Below the pieces are notes generated by a model. It worked only from the letters and a program-made list of their open reading frames with translations. It did no database searches and was not told the DNA's origin. From an uncultured Bacteroidales bacterium (lineage in GTDB: Bacteria; Bacteroidota; Bacteroidia; Bacteroidales; UBA932), in the NCBI GenBank assembly GCA_934726455.1, contig CAKVDS010000060.1, forward strand, positions 1 to 10,596: DNA of 10,596 nucleotides, read 5' to 3'. Positions within the stretch are counted from its first letter, which is position 1; every line of letters starts with the position of its first letter. Position numbers and translations under genes: made by a program. Below are positions 1-5,317 of this stretch, one piece after another.

Positions 1-119
1 TCGAGGCGAAGGGCTACGACAGGCCGTTCCTCTCAAGCGGCAAGGAGATAATAAAGCTCGGCATCAACTTCTCCTCCGAGTCCCGTACCGTGGACGGCTG
101 GAAAGCCGACAGAAGCTGA
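1..119 (+). CDS. C-terminal end of AAA-ATPase/PD-(D/E)XK nuclease-like protein (partial)
   Basis: An open frame enters at the left edge (first full codon at 3) and stops with TGA at 117-119, leaving 38 residues. The tail reads GYDRPFLSSGKEIIKLG, then INFSSESRTVDGW. This pattern (GY..PF...G..I.K.GINFSSE.R....W) is what I recognise as the end of the PD-(D/E)XK domain (PDDEXK_9, formerly DUF1703) that follows an AAA-ATPase-like domain in many Bacteroidales proteins. Those proteins are usually about 500-600 residues long; their cellular role is not established. The N-terminal ATPase part is outside the window, so completeness and start cannot be judged. It converges with the leftward gene ending at 297. 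The family call rests on a short tail and is an inference from motif memory. Confidence 0.7.
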   Translation, partial: EAKGYDRPFLSSGKEIIKLGINFSSESRTVDGWKADRS

Positions 120-169
120 GGCACCCGAGTGCGCCGGCAGTGCTGCATTTCCCAACTTCTCTTTTGCCT

Positions 170-193
170 ATGCCCTGAAGGTTGGGGCATTTT
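170..193 (+). terminator. Possible weak intrinsic terminator after the left-edge gene
   Basis: ATGCCC (170-175) pairs with GGGCAT (185-190) across a 9-nt loop, and T190-T193 form a short U tract. It lies about 50 bp after the stop at 119, between two convergent genes. The stem is only 6 bp and the U tract is short, so efficiency is uncertain. A second GC-rich inverted repeat, GCGCCG (258-263) with CGGCGC (280-285), lies closer to the end of the leftward gene and could end that transcript, but it lacks a T tract on either strand. Nothing else was seen in 120-296. Confidence 0.35.
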
Positions 194-296
194 CGGCTGT
201 TTTCACCCCTAGCTTGCCCCAGCATCCCTCCAAAAAACTTTCCCTTGTTCTTGTCCGGCGCCGTTGCCCCCGTCCCCGCCGGCGCATCCCGTCCTT

Positions 297-1715
297 TTAT
301 TCCTTTTGACGGAAAGTTATATTTGTGGTTATGTGCGAATGAGAGTTCCTGATCGCCCACACACCGTCATTATCCTTACCTTCATGCTTAAGAATGCCCA
401 TCTTTTGCAAGACGGAAAGATCGCGTTCTATAGTACGTTGGCTCACCGATAATGTCTCCGACATCTGACGGCCGGTCATTGTCGGAGACTCTTTAATGAG
501 AATGAGAATTTTTTTCTGACGATCAGTGAGTTTCGTCTCCGACACGTCTCCGTCATGGTCTCCGACATTCGAGGCGTAGGCAGAGGCGAAGATGGTAGTC
601 TGAAACTGTGTCGGGGTTGATTTGAATTTTGGCTTCAGTTCATCCCTATAGCCATCCAATGCTCTGGTTTCATTACAGATGCGTGTAAGTCCGCTGCCTC
701 GTTTCTCCATATAGTCGAGCTGGGCCATTACATTAGCGAGTATTGGATTGCGTCTTTCAGAAGAAACCTCTGCGATGTCTAAGTCCTGAATCAGCAGACC
801 ATTATACATCCCGCCTGGGGATGTTACGGTGAGACGGTCATCATATATATCAAGATGTACTTCGCCACCCATCACCGTGTAGTCACGATGGATAAAGTGG
901 TTGACCATAGCTTCAAGAACGGCACGTTCAGCATATTCGGGTTTGTTCTTTCGTCTATCGGGCAGTTTCTCCCAACTTTTCTTGGTGTTGGATTTCACAA
1001 AGTTCATGGCCTCTCGAAGCAGCATGAGTATGTTGCCTGTGAACTCTGCATCGTTGATGGCATCACCCTTTTCCTTTCCATCCCATCGTGTGCAATATAG
1101 GCGAGATTGCCATAACGGACAATCATCGGCAAACAGTGCTCCTGCATTCGTAAGGTTGCCAGTACTGGTTTCCAGCCCGAACGATAATAGATACTTCTTA
1201 TCCCATTCTTGTTTAGTACGGTCTTTGAAAGTATTCGCTATTATCGTAAAAGCATAGTCTTCAATCTTATAATTCGTATGAAGGGAATCGTAGGTTTTAT
1301 TAGAACCTTTAAGTACCAAGCGTACCATTTGCTCTGCCGTGACAGGAAGACTCTCATCACCTACACGGACAAAGGCTATGCGCTGACCATCGCCGATGTA
1401 GTAATACGGAGTATAATGCCCTGCAACGACTTTGAGTTGCAAAACATGTAAACCATCTATATTACGGGGAATCATTTCAACCTCTGGTAGTGGATCCATG
1501 TAATCACGAATCTTACTGCTGATAACTTCGCAAACATGCTGCACATCATCAAGGCCTTTGACGATGCCGTCATTGTCTATGCCAAAGAAAAGTGAGCCAC
1601 CTGAGCCGTTGGCGAAAGCGCTTACACTCTTCAACCAGCTCTTAGGCTTCTTTTCCTCAAGCATCAACTTAAAATCGCATGCGGTACATTCTGTCGTCAG
1701 AGTGTTCAGAGTCAT
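297..1715 (-). CDS. AlbA_2 (Schlafen-like) / HATPase_c_4 / winged-HTH protein
   Basis: The predicted protein has 472 residues and looks full length. Residues about 14-135 match the AlbA_2/SLFN-type domain: FK..LE..KPKSWLKSVSAFANG (15-37), GGSLFFGIDNDG (39-50), then FVRVGDESLPVTAEQMVRL. Residues about 260-345 carry HATPase_c_4 motifs as in RecG-like C-terminal regions: E..VNHFIHRDY (268-279), the IYDDRLTVTSPGG box (290-302), RRNP (321-324) and EKRGSGL (337-343). Residues about 396-446 form a winged HTH (TDRQKKILILIKE...SVSQRTIERDLSVLQKMGIL). Proteins of this build are often annotated as 'ATP-binding protein', 'transcriptional regulator' or 'RecG-like'; they are not helicases, and the substrate is unknown. 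The start at 1715 suits the domain onset and lies about 45 bp after a predicted promoter. Base composition is AT-rich (21 G/C in 1201-1260) compared with the operon on the right (40 G/C in 5701-5760), which suggests separate ancestry. Confidence 0.85.
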   Translation of the reverse strand: MTLNTLTTECTACDFKLMLEEKKPKSWLKSVSAFANGSGGSLFFGIDNDGIVKGLDDVQHVCEVISSKIRDYMDPLPEVEMIPRNIDGLHVLQLKVVAGHYTPYYYIGDGQRIAFVRVGDESLPVTAEQMVRLVLKGSNKTYDSLHTNYKIEDYAFTIIANTFKDRTKQEWDKKYLLSFGLETSTGNLTNAGALFADDCPLWQSRLYCTRWDGKEKGDAINDAEFTGNILMLLREAMNFVKSNTKKSWEKLPDRRKNKPEYAERAVLEAMVNHFIHRDYTVMGGEVHLDIYDDRLTVTSPGGMYNGLLIQDLDIAEVSSERRNPILANVMAQLDYMEKRGSGLTRICNETRALDGYRDELKPKFKSTPTQFQTTIFASAYASNVGDHDGDVSETKLTDRQKKILILIKESPTMTGRQMSETLSVSQRTIERDLSVLQKMGILKHEGKDNDGVWAIRNSHSHITTNITFRQKE

Positions 1716-1766
1716 TGATATTCAGTGTGCTAAAGTGTCTAAACAGCAATAGATATCTACCATGAA

Positions 1767-1799
1767 CAAAGATAGGCAAATAGTTTTGGAGTTGTGCAA
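1767..1799 (-). promoter_or_regulatory. Predicted promoter of the AlbA_2/HATPase gene
   Basis: On the minus strand, TATCTTTG (complement of 1767-1774) matches the Bacteroidota -7 box TAnnTTTG exactly. TTGC (complement of 1796-1799) lies 21 bp upstream as a degenerate -33 box. The predicted start of transcription is near 1760, giving a leader of about 45 nt before the ATG at 1715. A 10-bp perfect palindrome, TAGATATCTA (1750-1759), sits at or just after the predicted start site and could be an operator. A plus-strand -7-like TAGTTTTG lies at 1781-1788 but has no -33 partner at the right distance. Confidence 0.5.
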
Positions 1800-1829
1800 T
1801 TTTTTGTGGAAAATAGTTGTGGACTCAAC

Positions 1830-2060
1830 ATGAAGGATAACAAGGCTCATCAGAAATACTTGCTGGTTTATTGGAGGTTCTACAACTACATCCTGTCTCA
1901 TGCCCTCGGAGTGCTTGTGCGATCTCATCCCGTCTTTTCATTTTTCTTGGTGAAAGGTTATGACTTGCATATGCCGGTGGCGGATAACGGTTTGACTATC
2001 AATAAGAAAGCTCGTTTGCCTATACCGAAATTGCAGGAGGCTTATCGTTTATTGTGTTGA
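1830..2060 (+). CDS. Small hypothetical ORF in the divergent intergenic region
   Basis: This is an open frame of 76 codons from ATG 1830; an in-frame ATG at 1794 would add 12 residues. I do not recognise the product. It is basic and aromatic-rich at the front (KAHQKYLLVYWRFYNYILSH), has a hydrophobic stretch with VFSFFLVKGYDLH in the middle and ends RLPIPKLQEAYRLLC. There is no convincing transmembrane helix or signal peptide. A -7-like TAGTTTTG at 1781-1788 lies about 35 bp upstream of the 1830 start, but a -33 box is missing and no ribosome-binding site is visible. It could be a real small gene, a remnant of a larger gene or a chance ORF. It is listed because the stretch 1716-2286 holds no better coding candidate. 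Confidence 0.25.
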   Translation: MKDNKAHQKYLLVYWRFYNYILSHALGVLVRSHPVFSFFLVKGYDLHMPVADNGLTINKKARLPIPKLQEAYRLLC

Positions 2061-2081
2061 TAGCCAGTGTGTTGTCCGCCA

Positions 2082-2190
2082 CCGTGAAGCACACTCCGTG
2101 AACCGTACTCCTCCGTGAAGCGCACTCCTCCGTGAAGCGCACCCCGTGAAGCGCCGCCGGAGTAGAGCCGTTGCCACCGTGAAAGCCGCT
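2082..2190. repeat. Degenerate direct-repeat array, CCGTGAAGCGCAC unit, 14/17-bp spacing
   Basis: CCGTGAA begins at 2082, 2096, 2113, 2130, 2144 and 2177, giving spacings of 14, 17, 17, 14 and 33 bp. The fullest unit is CCGTGAAGCGCACTCCT (17 bp); the 14-bp forms lack the last three bases. The last copy follows a diverged spacer. The spacings are not multiples of three and no long frame crosses the array, so it is a DNA- or RNA-level repeat and not a protein repeat. It ends about 50 bp before the promoter of the ATPase gene. A short GC hairpin, CTCCCG (2189-2194) with CGGGAG (2202-2207), follows directly and has no T tract. Confidence 0.85.
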
Positions 2191-2236
2191 CCCGACCTGC
2201 GCGGGAGAGTATATGCTGCATCGTGGCGTTATTCGA

Positions 2237-2268
2237 TTTGCATTATGCGTTTTAAATAATTACATTTG
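2237..2268 (+). promoter_or_regulatory. Consensus Bacteroidota promoter of the ATPase gene
   Basis: TTTG (2237-2240) and TACATTTG (2261-2268) are separated by exactly 20 bp. This matches the established TTTG / TAnnTTTG primary-sigma consensus of Bacteroidota in both boxes. Transcription would start around 2274-2276, leaving a leader of only about 12 nt before the ATG at 2287. The region around the boxes is AT-rich, in contrast to the GC-rich repeat array just upstream. Confidence 0.75.
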
Positions 2269-2286
2269 CAATAAAACGTATATGTC

Positions 2287-3450
2287 ATGGCCAAGAATAT
2301 GAATCCGTTCATCGTTTCCGGAAAGATAGAACCGGAATATTTCTGTGACCGGGTCACGGAGTCCGCGCGGCTTGTAAAATCTGTCATCAACGGTAACAAT
2401 ATGGTTCTCATATCCCCAAGGCGTATGGGGAAGACGGGTCTGATACGCTACTGTTTCGGGAAAGATGAGATCTGTGACAGTTACTATACGTTTTTTATAG
2501 ATATCCTCCACACCTCAAGCCTGCGGGAATTCACGTATGTGCTCGGCAAAGCAATATATGAGACGCTTCAGCCGCGCAGCCGCAAGATGGCTACATTCTT
2601 CCTCCAGACACTCAAATCAATCAGCGGTAAATTCGGATTTGACCCGGCTACCGGGCTTCCTGTGTTCAGCATAGAACTGGGGGACATTGAACGGCCGGAT
2701 TTTATGCTTGATGAGATTTTCCGTTATTTGGAAGATGCGGACATGCCTTGCATCATCGCCATTGACGAGTTTCAGCAGATAGCCAAATATCCGGAAAAGA
2801 ATGTCGAGGCACTTCTTCGCGGCCATATCCAGAATTGCGGAAACTGCCACTTTATCTTTGCCGGAAGCGATAGGCGTATGATGCAAGAGATGTTCCTCTC
2901 GTCGAACCATCCGTTTTACAGGAGTGCGGACGTGCTTGAACTGAAGGCGATAGCGCGAGATGAATATGTCCGTTTCATAGTCGGGAACTTCAGCAAGTTT
3001 GGAAAGAGCATTGCCGAGAGCGAAGCAGGAGCCGTATACGATTTCTTTGGAGGACATACATTCTATGTCCAGAAAACTTTCAACGAGTCGTTTGCCGATA
3101 CTCCTCATGGGGATTCATGTACTATGGACACTATCCGTACAGCTATATGCGCGCTCATCGATTCATACGATACCGTGTTCCGGGAGATACTGTCGAATGT
3201 GCCGGAGAAACAGAAAGAGCTCCTCTATGCGATAGCACTTGACGGCGAGGCTTCAGCAATCACTTCTTCTGCATTCATACGTCGACACAGCCTGTCTTCG
3301 GCGAGTTCGGTTCAGGCTGCCGCGAAGAAACTTCTTGATAAGGAGCTGGTGACCATGAACCAGAAAACGTATTCAGTTTCCGACAGATTCTTCGGGCTCT
3401 GGATCGCGATGCAGACAGGTCCGTCAAATCCCTTGTCGAAAATCGGGTAA
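2287..3450 (+). CDS. ATPase of the ATPase_2 (archaeal-type/MNS-like) family
   Basis: The predicted protein has 387 residues. It carries a P-loop in the ATPase_2 form, LISPRRMGKTGL (41-52; K49 and T50 are the nucleotide-binding Lys/Thr), and a Walker B motif, CIIAIDEFQQI (155-165, D160 and E161). A sensor-like strand, FIFAGSDRRMM (189-199), and an arginine/aromatic-rich stretch, HPFYRSADVLELK (208-220), follow. Residues about 300-375 look like a C-terminal winged helix ending in the family's DRFFGLWI (366-373). There is no signal peptide, so it should be cytosolic. Relatives are common in Bacteroidota and archaea as 'ATP-binding protein'; most have no known function and a few relatives belong to defence or signalling NTPase groups. 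The gene has its own consensus promoter and its own strong terminator, so it is monocistronic. The ATG at 2282 is out of frame. Composition is intermediate (32 G/C in 2401-2460). Confidence 0.85.
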   Translation: MAKNMNPFIVSGKIEPEYFCDRVTESARLVKSVINGNNMVLISPRRMGKTGLIRYCFGKDEICDSYYTFFIDILHTSSLREFTYVLGKAIYETLQPRSRKMATFFLQTLKSISGKFGFDPATGLPVFSIELGDIERPDFMLDEIFRYLEDADMPCIIAIDEFQQIAKYPEKNVEALLRGHIQNCGNCHFIFAGSDRRMMQEMFLSSNHPFYRSADVLELKAIARDEYVRFIVGNFSKFGKSIAESEAGAVYDFFGGHTFYVQKTFNESFADTPHGDSCTMDTIRTAICALIDSYDTVFREILSNVPEKQKELLYAIALDGEASAITSSAFIRRHSLSSASSVQAAAKKLLDKELVTMNQKTYSVSDRFFGLWIAMQTGPSNPLSKIG

Positions 3451-3481
3451 GCGCGGTAGAGGCGGCTGGAAGGCACTGTGG

Positions 3482-3512
3482 ACGGGACATGTTACGGAAT
3501 GTCCCGTTTTTT
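3482..3512 (+). terminator. Strong intrinsic terminator after the ATPase gene
   Basis: ACGGGACAT (3482-3490) pairs perfectly over 9 bp with ATGTCCCGT (3499-3507) across an 8-nt loop, and T3507-T3512 follow. It lies 31 bp after the stop at 3450 and isolates the ATPase transcript from the polysaccharide operon. It also argues against any start of the sigma gene at 3489, which would lie inside the stem. Confidence 0.88.
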
Positions 3513-3549
3513 GTGCAATATTGTGACCGTCCGTCCGGCTCCATCTCCC

Positions 3550-3557
3550 CATCTTTG
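3550..3557 (+). promoter_or_regulatory. Candidate -7 box for the sigma/GH88/susCD operon
   Basis: CATCTTTG matches TAnnTTTG except at the first base and is followed by the CACCA often seen at Bacteroidota starts. No TTTG lies 19-21 bp upstream (3525-3530 reads GACCGT), so recognition by the primary sigma would need help, or the promoter may serve an alternative sigma such as the operon's own. The start of transcription would fall near 3563-3565. No other promoter is possible in the 7-, 22- and 12-bp gaps further down, so this 54-bp stretch after the terminator is the only intergenic place for an operon promoter. Confidence 0.35.
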
Positions 3558-3578
3558 CACCACATGATTAATGGCACG

Positions 3579-4112
3579 ATGGACTGTCACCTCACATACG
3601 CGGAGAAACGCGGGGAACTTGTGAAAGGCATCTACATGGAGATGTATGATGCCGTCCGGCGTTATATTCTCCGTCGTATAGGCGATGGCCGTCAGGCCGA
3701 TGCCGAGGATCTCGCGCAGGATACTTTCGTCCGTCTGCTCACCTCGGGGGCGGAGATCGACAGGGAGCAGGCCCCGCGTCTGGTGTACACGATCGCGCGC
3801 AACCAGGTCATCGATTTTCTCAGGCATCATGCCAGCATACGGAAGGCACAGGAATATTTCGCAGAGCACGCGCAGCGCTCAAGCCGTGTCACGGACGAGC
3901 AGGTCGCGGCGGACGAACTTGAGCGCATAGAGGCCGACTGCATAAGGAAGATGCCCGCTAAGATGGCGCAGGTGTTTGTGCTGTATGTACAGCGCGGCTG
4001 GTCTGTGCCTAACATATCCGACAGCCTTGAGATAAGCCGCAGGACAGTGGAGAACCATATTTTCCGTGCCCGCCGGGATGTCCGCCAGACCGTAAAGATG
4101 CAATATAGTTAA
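3579..4112 (+). CDS. ECF-type (sigma-70 family) RNA polymerase sigma factor
   Basis: From ATG 3579 the protein has 177 residues, normal for ECF sigmas. Region 2 covers about residues 15-85: the acidic DAEDLAQDTFVRLL (41-54, core binding and -10 recognition), then RLVYTIARNQVIDFLR (67-82). Region 4 covers about 118-170, with CIRKMPAKMAQVFVLY (121-136) and the HTH SVPNISDSLEISRRTVENHI (142-161). Other in-frame starts are ATG 3564, which would be nearly leaderless if the box at 3550 is used, and ATG 3489, which lies in the upstream terminator. I prefer 3579. A start at 3636 would cut into region 2. The gene heads an operon and ends 7 bp before the GH88 gene, so it probably controls that operon and itself. 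No FecR-like anti-sigma gene is adjacent, although such partners are usual for SusCD-linked ECF sigmas in Bacteroides. Confidence 0.85.
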   Translation: MDCHLTYAEKRGELVKGIYMEMYDAVRRYILRRIGDGRQADAEDLAQDTFVRLLTSGAEIDREQAPRLVYTIARNQVIDFLRHHASIRKAQEYFAEHAQRSSRVTDEQVAADELERIEADCIRKMPAKMAQVFVLYVQRGWSVPNISDSLEISRRTVENHIFRARRDVRQTVKMQYS

Positions 4113-4119
4113 AGAGAAT

Positions 4120-5295
4120 ATGAAAAAGATTCTGATTTTGGTTAATATTATTGGTTGGTTCGCCGCGGCGCAGGGGTGCTCTTCCCCTGTGCAGTCGGCG
4201 ATAGATTACTGCGCGAAGCAGGCCGCCCGGACTTTGGAAGTTGTTTCATCTCCGGATTTTATTCCCAATTCGGTGGACGCCGGTTCGTCCACCTGGAAGT
4301 TTACGCGTCCGGGCGGCTGGACATGCGGGTTCTGGCCCGGGGAGCTGTGGTATCTGTACGAGGACACCGGCGACACCCTGTTCAGGGACAACGCATTGAA
4401 AGTCACCGATGCCATCGTGCCGGTCGCGTACCGCACGCCGCACAGCCACGATGTGGGATTCATGGTGATGCCGAGCATAGGCAGCGCCTACCGCATCACG
4501 GGCGAGAAAAAGTACCTCGATGCGCTGGTGAGTGCCGCCGATTCGCTCGCCACGCTCTACAACCCCACTGTCGGCTCGATACTTTCATGGCCTAACATGG
4601 TGAATAAGATGGGTTGGAGGCACAATACCATCATTGACAATATGCTCAATCTTGAACTCCTGTTCTGGGTGGCGCAGAACTGTGACCGCCCGGATCTCTA
4701 TGAGATAGCTTTCCGGCACGCCGAGACCACGATGAAATACCAGTTCCGTGAGGACTGGTCCACATACCACGTGACCGTTTTCGATCCGGACACGGGAGAA
4801 TTTCTCGCCGGCCACACGCACCAGGGGTGGAAGGACGATAGCATGTGGGCACGTGGGCAGGCATGGGCCGTGTACGGGTTCACCATGGCCTACCGTTTCA
4901 CCAAGGATAAACGTTTCCTTGACACTGCCGTGCATGCCACTGAAACGTACCTGGCACGCCTCCCGGAGGACGGGATCCCGTATTGGGATTTCGAGGCGGG
5001 GGAACAGCTCCCTGACCAGCCTCGGGACTGCTCAGCGGCGGCGATAGTGGCTTCCGCTCTCATCGAACTGCAGGGCTATCTTCCGAAAGATCAGGCGAAA
5101 CGCTACCTCAAGGAGGCCAAACGCACGCTCAAGACACTCTCTGCTGCCCCTTACAGGGCGGGCGACCAGTGCTCGGCCTTCCTTCTCCACGCCACCGGCC
5201 ACAAGCCTAACGGCTACGAGATCGATGCATCGATAAGTTATGCGGATTATTATTACATTGAAGCCCTTACAAGGCTGAAAACCATATTAAAATAA
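4120..5295 (+). CDS. GH88 unsaturated glucuronyl hydrolase (lipoprotein)
   Basis: The predicted protein has 391 residues, a full GH88 length. It hydrolyses the non-reducing terminal 4-deoxy-hex-4-enuronosyl residue that polysaccharide lyases leave on oligosaccharides of glycosaminoglycans or related polyuronates. Conserved blocks are WTCGFWPGELWYLYE (67-81), HSHDVGFM (108-115), IIDNMLNLELLFW (171-183), HQGWKDDSMWARGQAWAVYG (234-253), PDQPRDCSAAAI (298-309) and SISYADYYYIEAL (371-383). By alignment from memory with the Bacillus sp. GL1 enzyme, D111 and D173 correspond to catalytic Asp88 and Asp149; H217, Q235, W243, R245 and W249 also have counterparts. The motifs exclude GH105. The N-terminus is a lipoprotein-type signal ending AAQGC (C20), a slightly imperfect lipobox. 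The residues after C20 (SSPVQS) lack the acidic surface-export signal, so a periplasmic location is inferred. It sits 7 bp after the sigma gene and 22 bp before susC. Confidence 0.93.
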   Translation: MKKILILVNIIGWFAAAQGCSSPVQSAIDYCAKQAARTLEVVSSPDFIPNSVDAGSSTWKFTRPGGWTCGFWPGELWYLYEDTGDTLFRDNALKVTDAIVPVAYRTPHSHDVGFMVMPSIGSAYRITGEKKYLDALVSAADSLATLYNPTVGSILSWPNMVNKMGWRHNTIIDNMLNLELLFWVAQNCDRPDLYEIAFRHAETTMKYQFREDWSTYHVTVFDPDTGEFLAGHTHQGWKDDSMWARGQAWAVYGFTMAYRFTKDKRFLDTAVHATETYLARLPEDGIPYWDFEAGEQLPDQPRDCSAAAIVASALIELQGYLPKDQAKRYLKEAKRTLKTLSAAPYRAGDQCSAFLLHATGHKPNGYEIDASISYADYYYIEALTRLKTILK

Positions 5296-5317
5296 ACACA
5301 ACAAAAACCAAAAGAGT

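Noticed and set aside
64..360. Leftward ORF of 98 codons across the first intergenic region
   Set aside because: It overlaps the end of both neighbouring genes, has a low-complexity Gly/Lys/Arg-rich product and no promoter.
1722..1928. Leftward ORF of 68 codons upstream of the AlbA_2 gene
   Set aside because: It runs across the predicted promoter and palindrome of that gene and has no recognisable sequence.
2082..2190. CRISPR array
   Set aside because: Units are 14-17 bp with no unique spacers of 25-40 bp, and no cas genes are present.
2617..3108. Antisense ORF of 163 codons within the ATPase gene
   Set aside because: It overlaps the Walker B and C-terminal coding region of a convincing gene and has no motifs or promoter.
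3489..3578. N-terminal extension of the sigma factor from ATG 3489
   Set aside because: This start lies inside the stem of a strong terminator and upstream of the candidate promoter; the extra residues do not resemble sigma region 2.
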